Part shown: positions 15,592 to 25,325 of the stretch, one piece after another
How positions within the stretch are numbered: the first letter of the stretch is position 1
Layout: each line of letters starts with the position of its first letter
Translations under genes and position numbers: made by a program
The notes under the pieces: generated by a model
What the model saw: the letters and a program-made list of their open reading frames with translations, nothing else
Database searches by the model: none
Told to the model about the DNA's origin: nothing
Source: Streptomyces roseirectus
GTDB taxonomy: Bacteria; Actinomycetota; Actinomycetes; Streptomycetales; Streptomycetaceae
Direction of reading: 5' to 3'
Length of the DNA: 64,000 nucleotides
Assembly: GCF_014489635.1 (NCBI RefSeq)
Contig: NZ_CP060828.1
Coordinates: forward strand, 9,474,001 to 9,538,000

Positions 15592-16251
15592 ATGACGACC
15601 TCTCTGACCGGCAGCGCCTTTGACGACCTCCTCCTCGACGCCGTTCCCGACCACGAGACCCTGCGCCTGACCTACGAATCCCCCGGCGACCTGGCCGACC
15701 GCAAGGTGATGACCGAACTCACCGACCAGACACGGAAGTTGATCGGCTGCTCCTCACTGGTCATGGTCGCCAGCGCCGACGCGGACGGCAACTGCGACGT
15801 CTCCCCGCGCGGCGGCCCCGCCGGATTCGTCGCCGTCCTGGACGAACGGACCCTCGCGATCCCGGACGCGACCGGCAACAAGCGCCTCGACACCCTCCAG
15901 AACGTCATCGCCACCGGCCGCGCCGGACTCCTGTTCCTCATACCGGGCCGCACGACGACCCTCCGGGTCAACGGCCGGGCCTGCGTCTCCACGCGCCCGG
16001 ACCTGCTGTCCCAGCTGACGGCCGTCGGGAAGCCCCCGGCCAGCGCACTGGTCGTCGGCATCGAGGAGGTCTACCCCCACTGCCCCAAGTCCCTCCTGCG
16101 CGGCAACGCCTGGAAACCCGACCAGTGGCTCGCCGCCGACGCCCAACCGACCTCGGCGGAGGTCACCCTCGCGCAACTGCGGATGCCGGAACTGACGATC
16201 GCCGACATCGAGCGGGCACAGGAGGAGTCGCTGAAGTACCGGTACGAGTGA
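15592..16251 (+). CDS. FMN-dependent PPOX-type flavoprotein (MSMEG_1061-like)
   Basis: A 219-residue protein of the pyridoxamine 5'-phosphate oxidase fold (LIGCSSLVMVASADADGNCD, SPRGGPAGFV, NKRLDTLQNVIATGRAGLLFLIPG). The pattern and length fit the MSMEG_1061 family of PPOX-type flavoproteins, redox enzymes of unknown substrate. It probably starts from a leaderless transcript: TAGGGT at 15580-15585 lies exactly six bases before the ATG. Its stop overlaps a GTG that begins the damaged esterase frame (GTGA). Confidence 0.88.
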   Translation: MTTSLTGSAFDDLLLDAVPDHETLRLTYESPGDLADRKVMTELTDQTRKLIGCSSLVMVASADADGNCDVSPRGGPAGFVAVLDERTLAIPDATGNKRLDTLQNVIATGRAGLLFLIPGRTTTLRVNGRACVSTRPDLLSQLTAVGKPPASALVVGIEEVYPHCPKSLLRGNAWKPDQWLAADAQPTSAEVTLAQLRMPELTIADIERAQEESLKYRYE

Positions 16252-16933
16252 GGCGACGCGGCTTCTGGTTCGCGGCGGGACGGGCGTCCGGAGTCAAGGG
16301 TCCCGTCCGCCGCACGGTCCGTGCGACGACCCGTCGCAGAGGTCTGTCCCCACGCCTCACCCTCACCGTCCCCGTGCACGTCCCGCGCGGCTGCACCGGC
16401 CGCCGTGACGTCCCCCTCGTCCTCAACCTGCACGGCAGCGGCTCCAACGGCCGCAAGCAGCTCACCGCCGGCGGGCTGGACGAGACCGCCGACCGGCACG
16501 GCTTCCTCGCCGCCGCCCCCGACGGCGGTGTCCGGCGACCCGGTACGCCGGACGGCTGCACGCGGGTCATCCCCGGCGCCCCCGACACCTCCGGCCAGTA
16601 CCCCTCGCCCGACGTCGGCTTCCTCGCCGACACGATCGAGGCGATGTCCGCCCGCCTGCGCGCCGCCGACGACCGCGTCCACGCCACCGGCTTCTCCGGC
16701 GGCGCCCGCTGACCTTCCTGCCGGCCCGCGAATTCTCCGACCGCATCGCGGCGACCGCCCCGGTCGCGGGCCTGCGCGCGGGCACCCTCGACCCCACCAC
16801 CTGCGCCCCCGCCCGCCCCGTCCCCGTGCTCTCCTTCCACGGCCGCGCCGACACGGTCAACCCCTACGACGGCGGCGGCGCCGGCTACGGGGGCTACTCC
16901 GTGCGGACGGCCTGCGACCGCTGCTCCGGATGA
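16248..16933 (+). pseudogene. Broken polyhydroxybutyrate depolymerase-like esterase (LpqC type)
   Basis: The first part reads as an alpha/beta hydrolase: VPLVLNLHGSGSNGRKQL (oxyanion loop) and HATGFSGGAR (nucleophile elbow Gly-x-Ser-x-Gly). It then stops at 16710-16712. The expected continuation appears in another frame: FSDRIAATAPVAGLRAGTLD and PVPVLSFHGRADTVNPYDGG, with the Asp region and no catalytic His. Sequence after the nucleophile is also shortened. It therefore has a frameshift with deletion and a lost C-terminus. The usual signal peptide is absent too. Confidence 0.75.
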
Positions 16934-17128
16934 CGTGGGGGAGGGGGGAGCCGCCTTCCCGGGCCGCGCCGGACTGGCGCAAGCTGTTCCCGTCGCCACT
17001 CCTCGGCGACGTACCCGCGGACGCGGAGCTCGGGGTGTCGGTAAGAACCGTGTCAACGCGCGTGTCGGCAATGACTGAGGGGCTCTTCCCGCGGAGTCTC
17101 TGCGCACGGACGGCGAGAGCTTGGGTGC

Positions 17129-17989
17129 TCAGACGCTGTTGGCGATGCGCTCGTGGTCCCGTTCGCCCTCGCGGGTCTGGAGACCGGCGGCGAGCAACTT
17201 GTGGGCGAGCTCGGTGACGTCGTCGCCGATTGCCGCGTTCAGGCCCTCGTTCTCAACGACGTACGCCTCATGGGGAATCGGCTGTGCGACCGCGTTGACC
17301 GCAGCCTTCGTGATGGAGATGACCTCTGGCCGGAGGCCGGCGATCCGTCGGGCCAGGGTGCTGACGAACGTATCGAGTTCTCCGGCGGGCACCGCACGGT
17401 TGATCAGGCCGTACCGCTCCGCGAGCTCCGCGCCGACGAGCTCGGCGCCGAGGATGAGCTCCAGCGCGCGAGCCCTTCCTGCCAGGCGCGTCATGTTCAC
17501 CGTGCCGCCGCCTCCGGGGAGGATCCCCAGCAAGGACTCCGTCTGCCCCTGCCCGGACTTGCCGATCGCCGCGAATCGCATGTCCAGGTACATGAAGAAC
17601 TCATTGCCCGCGCCACGCGCGAAGCCCGCGAGCTTGCCGATGGTGACCTGCGGCAGCGAGCGGACCTCCTCGCTCATCGCCTGGAGGATGTTCATGCCTT
17701 CCGGGACGACCGAGCCCGGCGCGGCCGCGATCGCGGCGCGAATGGCTGCGGGCAGCGCGGCAGGGTCGGTGAAGTAGGCCATGTCGGCGTGCGCGACGAA
17801 GAACTCCGGGTCGGCGCTCTCGAAGACGATGACGCGGACGTCGGCGTCGTCCCGCACGCGCGCGACGAAGGCCCAGAGTGATGACAGAAGGACCGCGTCC
17901 ATCAGTTGGAGCGGCGGGTGATCGATTGTCACCGTCGCGACCCCGTCCGAGACGTCGATCGTCAGGGCGGGAAGGTCGTCGTAGCTCAT
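17129..17989 (-). CDS. Enoyl-CoA hydratase/isomerase family protein
   Basis: A 286-residue crotonase-fold protein: GVATVTIDHPP near residue 15, the oxyanion-hole region FFVAHADMAYF (usually HFSAGADL), GKLAGFARGAGNEFFMYLDM, and ESLLGILPGGGGTVNMTRL with the Glu-x-x-x-G-x-x-P-G-G motif. Members hydrate, isomerise or hydrolyse acyl-CoA. Active-site glutamates differ enough that hydratase activity is not certain. It is divergent from a TetR gene at 18144 with palindromes between them, so that TetR protein is its probable regulator. The start follows TGGAG. Confidence 0.86.
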   Translation of the reverse strand: MSYDDLPALTIDVSDGVATVTIDHPPLQLMDAVLLSSLWAFVARVRDDADVRVIVFESADPEFFVAHADMAYFTDPAALPAAIRAAIAAAPGSVVPEGMNILQAMSEEVRSLPQVTIGKLAGFARGAGNEFFMYLDMRFAAIGKSGQGQTESLLGILPGGGGTVNMTRLAGRARALELILGAELVGAELAERYGLINRAVPAGELDTFVSTLARRIAGLRPEVISITKAAVNAVAQPIPHEAYVVENEGLNAAIGDDVTELAHKLLAAGLQTREGERDHERIANSV

Positions 17990-18070
17990 GAGGTGGCTCC
18001 ATATCGCGGTAAGGGACGGCCCGTGACCAGACCGTCGGCTGGGGACGACATCGCGAATCTAAGCATCATG

Positions 18071-18137
18071 TCTGACACTGAGTATCAGAAGGGAAGCCTA
18101 TACCCGAAGAAGTGGATGAGTGTCTCGCAGTACACTC
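18071..18137. promoter_or_regulatory. Two palindromic operator candidates between the crotonase and TetR genes
   Basis: Site 1 at 18071-18089 is TCTGACACT-G-AGTATCAGA, nine-base arms with one mismatch. Site 2 at 18118-18137 has arms GAGTGT and ACACTC separated by 8 bases, and overlaps a -10-like TACACT (18131-18136) seven bases before the TetR ATG at 18144. Both contain ACACT. Such sites are typical of a TetR protein controlling itself and the divergent gene. Confidence 0.6.
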
Positions 18138-18143
18138 GTGCCC

Positions 18144-18761
18144 ATGAGCGCAGCACCAGTCGGTACCCGTGAGATCAGCCGCCACGCGGTGCGAGCAGAG
18201 CTGGCCCGCGTCGCGGTCAACCGGTTCCGCCTCACCGGCTTCGACCAGGCCACCTTCGCCGACCTCGCCGAAGCCGCCGGAGTGTCGCGGAGCACCTTCC
18301 TGCGCTACTTCGACACCAAGGAAGACGTGGTCCTGTTCGTCTTCGACCCTGTCGGTGACGTCATCGCTGACGCGCTCGCCGCCGACCGGGCCGACCTGGA
18401 CGACTGGGGCAGGCTGCGCAACGCCCTGGAGTCGGCCATGACGTTCCTCGTACGCGACGTCCAGGAACTCGTGACGATCCTCGGCCTCGTCAACGAGACC
18501 CCGGCACTGTGCGCTCGGCTCCGGGAGAAGCAGGCTGAATGGCGACCGGGGATCGTGGCCCGCCTGCAGGAGACAACCTCGTCGGCCGAGGAGTCCTCGG
18601 TCGTCGCCGACGTTCGCGCCGCCGCGGCGCTCGAATGCTTGCGGATCGTCCTCGGGCGGTGGAGTGCGAGCGGCGGCCAGGAGGACTTCGGCGAACTGCT
18701 GGACACCGCGTTCGCCGCTTTCTCGACCTCGGCACGCCGGCAGTCGGACGCTCCACGGTAA
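18144..18761 (+). CDS. TetR/AcrR-family transcriptional regulator
   Basis: A 205-residue TetR-type repressor. The N-terminal DNA-binding domain is complete: FRLTGFDQATFADLAEAAGV then SRSTFLRYFDTKEDVVL. The rest is the helical ligand domain. The start at 18144 is preferred to the in-frame 18120 because of the -10-like TACACT box just upstream, which makes a leaderless or near-leaderless transcript likely. Two palindromes in the divergent promoter region suggest control of itself and the enoyl-CoA hydratase-like gene. The ligand is probably an acyl-CoA or related compound, by analogy with neighbouring function only. Confidence 0.87.
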   Translation: MSAAPVGTREISRHAVRAELARVAVNRFRLTGFDQATFADLAEAAGVSRSTFLRYFDTKEDVVLFVFDPVGDVIADALAADRADLDDWGRLRNALESAMTFLVRDVQELVTILGLVNETPALCARLREKQAEWRPGIVARLQETTSSAEESSVVADVRAAAALECLRIVLGRWSASGGQEDFGELLDTAFAAFSTSARRQSDAPR

Positions 18762-18810
18762 AGGGCCGAGGCGGCGGCTTTCTCCGCGGTGCCGAAGCGG
18801 ACGGTGTCCG

Positions 18811-18909
18811 CACCGCCGGGAGTCCGCGCGGCCATGCCGGGGCATCAGGGGCATGCACCGCCTCCAGCAGCGCGAACCCGTCCGGCCGTAGACCAGCGCC
18901 CGCTCCTCG
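18811..18909 (-). pseudogene. IS1182-like transposase fragment
   Basis: On the minus strand this reads GLRPDGFALLEAVHAPDAPA then RGLPAVRT, a strongly conserved block (ALLEAVHAPDAP, LRELPAV) of IS1182/IS5-type DDE transposases in Streptomyces. Nothing else of the element remains in the 18762-19090 gap and no terminal repeats were found. It is a small scar of an old insertion. Confidence 0.6.
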
Positions 18910-19107
18910 CGCTTGCTCGTGGAAGCCGGCGGATGGCAGGAGCGAATCCGGGGGCCGTAGCGGTCGGCACATTCCCGAACGGGCACCGCCTCGACCTCCC
19001 GCCACCATCACCTTGAAGCGCCGAAGCCAGTAGCAACACGGTCACGAAGTCCACCTGTTCCCACACGATGCTCTTGGGGATCCGGCTCAGGAGCGGGGCG
19101 TCGGGAT

Positions 19108-19296
19108 GTGCGTGACCGGCAGGGCGGCTTCCAGGCCGACATCACCCTGTGCGACACGGGAACCGCGGCTCTGACCGACTGGACGCTGGACTTCGGCTTC
19201 CCGAGCGGCCAGACCACCGGCAACCTGTGGGGCGGTACGCCCACTCAGCGCGGCGCCGACGTCGTTCACGCTCGACGGGACCGTCCGCACGGCCAC
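19108..19296 (+). pseudogene. Cellulose-binding module (CBM2) remnant
   Basis: The frame reads GGFQADITLCDTGTAALTDW then TLDFGFPSGQTTGNLWGG. This is the core of a family 2 carbohydrate-binding module, where W-x-x-G-F-x-A-x-V-T-V-x-N-T-G and W-T-L-x-F-x-F-P-S-G-Q are conserved. No signal peptide, catalytic domain or plausible start exists, and the end loses similarity before 19300. It is a leftover of a secreted plant-polysaccharide enzyme. Confidence 0.65.
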
Positions 19297-19378
19297 TTGA
19301 CGCGTGCCCGCACCAGAAACCGGAGGGTGGCGTCCCGTGGTCGGAACGCCGCCCTCCGGCCTGTCGGCACCGGGCCGG

Positions 19379-22327
19379 TCAGCCCTGGTGGGGTTTGCCG
19401 TGGACGACGAGCTCGGTCATGTCGATGAACTGGCAGCCCGAGGGAGTGGAGTCCTTCGCGCAGTCCACGCCGTTGTCGACGGCCTGGTTGCCCAGCATGG
19501 TCATACGGACGTACCGGACGTTCCGTGTGGTGCCCGCGTCGAGGGCCACGGTGTTCTCCCGGCCGTTGTCGGCGGGAGTGAAGTGGCCCGTGGCGGCGGT
19601 CGCCCAGGTGGTGCCGTCGGTGGACGTCTCGACGCGGTAGTCCCCGAGGGACGCTGTCAGGTCGTCCCCGCAGCCCGCCGTCGGGTTGAGGCGCACCTCG
19701 CTGACGTCCACACCCTGGGGCAGCCGCACGGTGGTGTGGACCGGATTGGTTCCGGTGCCGTTGGTGCCGCCCTTGCCCTCCGAACCCCAGACGCTGCCCG
19801 CCATGTCGATCAGAGCGGCGGGTCCGCAACCGCCGTCGCTGAGGTCAGGGCCGGTGAACTCCGCGATCTCCGCGCCGCCGGAGGCGGCCGACCAGTCCCG
19901 GCGCAGCGTCCAGTCGACGGGAGCGGCGGAGACGGTGACCGTGCGGAGCTGGGGCTCGTAACCGCCGACGGCGGCGGCGTACACCTTCCGGTAGGTGCCC
20001 TCGGGGACGTTGCGGATCGTGTAGGTGCCGTCCGCCGCGCTCACGGCGGAGAAGTCCGCGCCGGGGGAGCCGGAGGCGTGGCCGTTGATGCTGATGGTGA
20101 TCCCGCCGACCGGCGAGCCGGTGGCGTCGTCGGTCACCTTGCCGGTGAGCGTGACCACCGGGGTGTCCGGGCCGGGCGGCAGGGAGAAGTCCTCGTCGGG
20201 CTGTACGTCGTCGCCTGTGAACGAGGCGGCGAACCAGCCCATGCCCCGGTGGGCGAAGACCTTCCAGATCCGGGCGTGGGCACGGCCGCCGTTGACCACG
20301 GTGTCGGCCTGCAGAATGGCGTTGCGCTGGTCGAGGAAGCTGGGGTTCGCGGGCGACAGCTCCATCGCCCGGGTGACGAGCGACTCGGTGAGCCTGCTGC
20401 CGAGGGCGTAGCGCAGGTCCCAGAGCGTCTCGCCCCAGATCTCGCCGTCGGAGTGCACCTGCGGACCAGTGGGCCAGATCTTCCCGTAGTCGCCGTAGGT
20501 GTAACCGCCCGCGCCCGCCTTGGCCGTTCCGGGGCAGGCGGCCGACGTGGAGCCGACCGGGCAGTCGATCGACTGGGTGCGCGCCGGCAGGTCGTCGAAC
20601 CAGCCCGGCGCGTCGAGGTTCACGTCGCCGTCGACGCGCCGGTCGTCCTTCCGCAGGCCCTTGTCGGCGAGGAGGTCGAGGGCGTACCAGTCGCTCCACG
20701 CCTCACCCATGGCCCTCGACTGCGGGCTGGTGAGGGTGGAAACACCGTCGGCGTCCGTGACGAGCCGGTTGGACAGACCGTGCCCGTACTCGTGGTAGAC
20801 GGTGGCGGCGTCGTCGCCGGAGTTGCCCTGCAGCACGTTGTGGTCCGGTAGGGAACCGGTCAGGTACATCTGCATCGTGGGCGCCTGGCCGTCCGGCGGC
20901 GTACCCATCTTGGCGTTGTTCAGGTGGCGTTCGTCGGGCAGCCCGTCCTTGAGGGCCGCGCCGTTGTCCGTCTGCGCCTGTACGGCGTCGCCGTCCCGGC
21001 CGTCGAAGTTGCCGGCGGCCCGCGTGAAGCCGATCGGAGCGGCTTCCAGGTGGTCGTGGAAGGTACCGAGGAAGTAGAAGACCTGCGCGGCGTTCTGCTC
21101 GCGGTTGGTCTGCCAGGAGTTCGGCGTCTTCTGGTCCCACGAGCAGGGCAGCGGGGTGCCGCAGCCGGCACCGGTGAAGGGCTTGAACGGGAAGGAGAAC
21201 GTCCCGTCGGCCGCCGGGGTCACTTCCTCGCCCGGGTCCACCTTGTTGTTGCCGTCGACGTCGCTGAAGACGTGCGCCACCGATCCGTCGAGGGTCCGGG
21301 CGTCCTTGGGGAGCCAGCCCCGGGCGGTCAGATCCCGGGTGTGCTGCTTGCCGCCGGACCGGGCACCCGGGTACTGGTCCCAGACCAGCGCCTTGCCGGT
21401 GCGCCGGAGCGGGCCGGTGGCGGAGGACAGGCCGGCGGACCGCTCCGCGCGCGTGCCTACGCCCTCGGGCCCCTCGGCTGTCAGACCGGAGGACAGGTTC
21501 TGCCGGTAGAGGACCCGTTGGGTGACCGCGTCGACGACGTGCAGCCACATGCCCTGGCCGTCCGGTGAGGTGACCGTCCGCCACGCACGCCGGGCCGCGC
21601 CGCCCGGCGCCGTGAACACGACCTGCTTGGCGGTGTCCGAGCCGCCGCCGCTGACGTTCGTGCCGTCCGCGACGTCCCGAACGGCGATGCGCCGGGCCTG
21701 AGTTCCGGTGATCCGCGCGGGAGCCAGTGCGGACGGCAGCCCCCGCACCGGGGAGCCCAGCACGCTGATCAGCCGTCCGTCACGGGCGACGTGCGCCTTG
21801 ACGCCGTTGCCGAACACCGGGACACCGTCGACCGACTGGACGAAGGACAGGTGCCGTATCCCGGCGACGTCGGTGTACCGCTTGCGCAGGGTGAGTCCGC
21901 GAACCTGGTCCGCGGAGAGCCCGAACACGTCGGGATGCGCCCGCAGATACTGCCGGGCGATGTCCTCCGGGTCGGCTCCACTGGCCGACGTCAGGTACCC
22001 GTCGAGCCGGGCGACCTGGCGTGCGGTCCCGGTGGCCGGGTCCAGTTCGAGCACGCCCTGCGTCCCGAGCTGCCTCCGCAACTGCCGTACACCTGGCCGC
22101 TTTTCGGCCTGCGTCAGCCGGGCGTCGCTCCGCGCCAGCGACTGCTGCGAGGGTATGAGTGGCAGGCTGTCGCCCGCCTGGGAGCCCGAGTCGGCCGCGG
22201 GGCGGCCTGCCGGATCGCCCGGAGCCGCGTTCGCGCCGCCGGGCAGCAGAGCGACGGCCAGCGAAAGGCCGGCCGTCGCGGTGAATATGGTCGCGCGCGC
22301 TCTGCGCCCGAAGGAGGCTCTCGCCAT
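19379..22327 (-). CDS. Secreted M36 (fungalysin) metallopeptidase with CNA-B-like and C-terminal discoidin-like modules
   Basis: A 982-residue exported protease. The start at 22327 follows GAGGGCG and gives a signal peptide (RRARATIFTATAGLSLAVAL, cleavage near GGANA). A propeptide with FTP/PepSY-type blocks follows. The peptidase has zinc site HEYGH (His512, Glu513, His516) and the third ligand in GEAWSDW (Glu542). After the catalytic domain come a carboxypeptidase-regulatory-like beta module (VTLTGKVTDDATGSPVGGI) and a C-terminal domain resembling F5/8 type C. Fungalysins degrade extracellular proteins for nutrition; the extra modules likely bind substrate or surfaces. It is a single-gene unit flanked by gene scars. 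Confidence 0.92.
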   Translation of the reverse strand: MARASFGRRARATIFTATAGLSLAVALLPGGANAAPGDPAGRPAADSGSQAGDSLPLIPSQQSLARSDARLTQAEKRPGVRQLRRQLGTQGVLELDPATGTARQVARLDGYLTSASGADPEDIARQYLRAHPDVFGLSADQVRGLTLRKRYTDVAGIRHLSFVQSVDGVPVFGNGVKAHVARDGRLISVLGSPVRGLPSALAPARITGTQARRIAVRDVADGTNVSGGGSDTAKQVVFTAPGGAARRAWRTVTSPDGQGMWLHVVDAVTQRVLYRQNLSSGLTAEGPEGVGTRAERSAGLSSATGPLRRTGKALVWDQYPGARSGGKQHTRDLTARGWLPKDARTLDGSVAHVFSDVDGNNKVDPGEEVTPAADGTFSFPFKPFTGAGCGTPLPCSWDQKTPNSWQTNREQNAAQVFYFLGTFHDHLEAAPIGFTRAAGNFDGRDGDAVQAQTDNGAALKDGLPDERHLNNAKMGTPPDGQAPTMQMYLTGSLPDHNVLQGNSGDDAATVYHEYGHGLSNRLVTDADGVSTLTSPQSRAMGEAWSDWYALDLLADKGLRKDDRRVDGDVNLDAPGWFDDLPARTQSIDCPVGSTSAACPGTAKAGAGGYTYGDYGKIWPTGPQVHSDGEIWGETLWDLRYALGSRLTESLVTRAMELSPANPSFLDQRNAILQADTVVNGGRAHARIWKVFAHRGMGWFAASFTGDDVQPDEDFSLPPGPDTPVVTLTGKVTDDATGSPVGGITISINGHASGSPGADFSAVSAADGTYTIRNVPEGTYRKVYAAAVGGYEPQLRTVTVSAAPVDWTLRRDWSAASGGAEIAEFTGPDLSDGGCGPAALIDMAGSVWGSEGKGGTNGTGTNPVHTTVRLPQGVDVSEVRLNPTAGCGDDLTASLGDYRVETSTDGTTWATAATGHFTPADNGRENTVALDAGTTRNVRYVRMTMLGNQAVDNGVDCAKDSTPSGCQFIDMTELVVHGKPHQG

Positions 22328-22873
22328 GGTGCGCCCTCGTGGGGGAGAGGTCCAACGACCGCGATGGAGCGGCCGAGTTGTACGCCCCAACTTCGCAGGA
22401 CGCTCTGCGCGCCTGGAAGACTGAAAGTTCAATATTCACAGGAGTTACACAGGCCCCGGGAGTAACAGGACGTCATCCCTGGTCAACATGTCGCCTTGCG
22501 GCGCGCCGAGTGTGGGTCTCGTGAACGCGGACGCCCTGTACGTCTGCGTGGACGACGGCTTCCCCGGCGGGGTCCCGATCGCTCGCAAGGGTGCAGCCCG
22601 TAGCGACCACTCTGCGGCCTGACGCACGTTGCCGGTCATGACGGAAAATGACGGACTCACTGGAGTGCGGCCCGGATCGCGTACCCGACTGTGCCACCGG
22701 CTGAACACCCATGTCTCCCGCCGCATGAGGGAGTTGACCGACCAGCGCGAATGACTGACAGCGTTCCTGCTGCCCGCCCACTCGCCCGCAACCGGCCCAA
22801 ACGCCTCCAATGCCGGCCCGGACTCCTCGACGGCTGCATCGCCGGAACCGGCCTGGCCCTCGACACCCAGAAG
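22328..22873. other. Upstream region of the metallopeptidase, no gene supported
   Basis: The part next to 22327 must hold the protease promoter and leader. No frame in the remainder has a recognisable product. It leads into a zone of decayed gene fragments. Confidence 0.4.
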
Positions 22874-23080
22874 TCACCCCGACGAGCCGAAGCCAGTGAG
22901 CAGCGCCTCGTGGCGCACGTCGAACGTCCACCCTGCGAGCCGGGACAGCTCGGCGGTGACGGAGTTCGCCTTCCAGTTCCCGCCGCCGTACTTCGAGTCC
23001 CACCGCCGTGCGTCGCCCGCGGCCTCGCGCAGTTCGTCGAGGTCGACGCGCCCGACCCGCCGGCCGCCTCGACGGCACAT
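22874..23080 (-). pseudogene. Decayed TPR-type transcriptional regulator fragment
   Basis: The minus-strand frame reads [20 protein letters not shown] then [19 protein letters not shown] and stops. This resembles a block common in Streptomyces XRE/TPR-type regulators ([15 protein letters not shown]...[11 protein letters not shown]), but with the intervening residues deleted and both ends missing. It cannot be functional. Identification is from memory of the motif. Confidence 0.5.
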
Positions 23081-23106
23081 CGACCCCCACCACCTCGCAC
23101 CCCGCA

Positions 23107-23201
23107 CCGCGACACCCAGCATCATCGACGCCCGCAACGCCCTCGCCCCCCACCACTGGCGCCAGACCGGCTGGACTTTCCGCGCCCTGGACCGTCCCTG
23201 A
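23107..23201 (+). pseudogene. UDP-glucose/GDP-mannose dehydrogenase C-terminal scrap
   Basis: A short frame reads [20 protein letters not shown] then FRALDRP and stops at 23199-23201. This resembles the very end of UDP-glucose 6-dehydrogenases (D-x-R-N-x-L-D-x-x-x-W-R-x-x-G-W-x-Y-x-A-L-G-R). No other part of such a gene is present. It lies next to the regulator scrap on the other strand, marking a deletion junction. Confidence 0.45.
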
Positions 23202-23246
23202 ACGCATCCCGCCGACGCTTCAGCCCGCCTCGAAGCCGCCGTGACG

Positions 23247-23726
23247 CTACAGGTCCTTGCACGCCCTGGCTTCGAACTCCGCCAGGGAGACGGTGAGCGC
23301 GGTTTCGCCGTCGCCCTCCGAGACGTCGTGGTAGCGAACCGTTCCCGGGGCGAGCCGGTCCCGGTCGGCCGTCGTGAAGGAAACACCGCTCGCCGACCAC
23401 GAGTTGTCCTTGGTCCAGCCGTAGAGCCTGTAGGTGGTCCCGGCCGTGAGCGGTGCGAGGGGTTCGGTCGCGGTCCAGCCGGCGGTTGGGGGATCGAGGG
23501 TCCAGGTGGTGAGGCCCCGGGTGAGGGGGCGGTCGGCGGTCCATGAGCCGACTGTCGCCCGCCGGCCGGCGTCGTCGCCGTCCACGTGCAGGGTCGCGCC
23601 GTCGGTGTGATGCCCGCAGACCATCACGACGCCGACCAACCGCCCGTCGGCCGTCACGGAGAGACCGGCGACGGTGCCGGTGAGACGCCGGGCCGTCGGA
23701 CGCGACGTGATCGACCGCATGCTCAT
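23247..23726 (-). CDS. Hypothetical protein with beta-sandwich-like pattern
   Basis: A 159-residue protein not recognised as any named family. It is Thr/Trp-rich with alternating polar and hydrophobic residues ([30 protein letters not shown]), suggesting a beta-sandwich of fibronectin type. It has no signal peptide. The start at 23726 (MSMRSI) follows a G-rich stretch. It lies downstream of the methyltransferase with a 19-base gap and is probably co-transcribed with it. Confidence 0.7.
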   Translation of the reverse strand: MSMRSITSRPTARRLTGTVAGLSVTADGRLVGVVMVCGHHTDGATLHVDGDDAGRRATVGSWTADRPLTRGLTTWTLDPPTAGWTATEPLAPLTAGTTYRLYGWTKDNSWSASGVSFTTADRDRLAPGTVRYHDVSEGDGETALTVSLAEFEARACKDL

Positions 23727-23745
23727 CCCCCTGCCCGGTCGGGGG

Positions 23746-24451
<706 letters not shown>

Positions 24452-24577
24452 GAAGCAAGATTGCCGATAGGGAACAAGCCACCCGGCCACCTGTCGCACC
24501 GGGCCACGGCCGCCCTCTGTTGCCGGACCCCTGGTTCGTGTGAACCTCCTTGTAGATCAAGACTGTTGAGGAGTCGC

Positions 24578-25324
24578 ATGTCGAACCGTGCCATATCTCT
24601 CCAGCTCTACACGCTCCGCGCCCTTCTCGAAGACGACCTGGAAGGCACACTCGCCCGCGTCGCCGAGATCGGCTACACCACGGTCGAGCCCTACGGCTTC
24701 GTCCACCGGGCGGAGCGAATGGCGGACGCGCTGACCGCGCACGGGCTGTCCGCCCCGACCGCGCACGCGCCCCTGCTGTCGGACGACCGGCCCGCCGTCT
24801 ACGCCGCCGCACGGCGCCTCGGCGTCAGCACGCTCGTCGTGCCGATGACCGCGCCCGAGCGCTGGCAGACCCGGGACGGCGTCGAAAGCCTCGCCGAGGA
24901 GCTGAACCAGGCCGCCGTCGAGGCCGCCGACCACGGGTTCACCGTCGGCTACCACAACCACCACTTCGAACTCGAACTGAAGCAGGACGGCGTACACGCC
25001 CTGGAGATCCTTGCCGACCGCCTGACGGACGACGTGGTCCTCGAAGTCGACACGTACTGGGCGGCCGTCGGCGGCGCGGACGTACCGGCGCTGCTGGGCC
25101 GGCTCGGGGACCGGGTCGTCGCCGTGCACGTCAAGGACGGGGACCGCACGCTGAACACCAAGGCGCAGGTGGCCGTCGGCGACGGCGTGCTCCCGGTCGA
25201 GGAGATCCTGGCCGCGGCCCCGGAGGCGGCGCTGCGCATCGTCGAACTCGACGACTTCGACGGGGACATCCTCGACCCGGTCGCGCGGAGCCTCGGCTTC
25301 CTCAGCGGCCTGAAGGACGGCTGA
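24578..25324 (+). CDS. Sugar phosphate isomerase/epimerase (xylose isomerase-like TIM barrel)
   Basis: A 248-residue AP-endonuclease-2/xylose-isomerase-like protein. The barrel motifs are visible: ISLQLYTLRALLEDD at the start, IGYTTVEPYGF, YHNHHFELE with metal-binding His, VVLEVDTYWA (Asp/Glu ligand) and VAVHVKDGDR. Members isomerise or epimerise sugars, often inositols or 3-keto sugars. The start at 24578 follows GAGGAG. It is the first gene of a three-gene operon with a ThuA protein and a Gfo/Idh oxidoreductase, a set often involved in uncommon sugar oxidation. Confidence 0.9.
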   Translation: MSNRAISLQLYTLRALLEDDLEGTLARVAEIGYTTVEPYGFVHRAERMADALTAHGLSAPTAHAPLLSDDRPAVYAAARRLGVSTLVVPMTAPERWQTRDGVESLAEELNQAAVEAADHGFTVGYHNHHFELELKQDGVHALEILADRLTDDVVLEVDTYWAAVGGADVPALLGRLGDRVVAVHVKDGDRTLNTKAQVAVGDGVLPVEEILAAAPEAALRIVELDDFDGDILDPVARSLGFLSGLKDG

Positions 25325-25325
25325 C

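Noticed and set aside
19304..20851. Long open frame on the + strand (515 codons) opposite the M36 protease gene
   Set aside because: It is the antisense shadow of a strongly supported gene; composition is Arg/Val/Gly-rich with no domain and no ribosome binding site.
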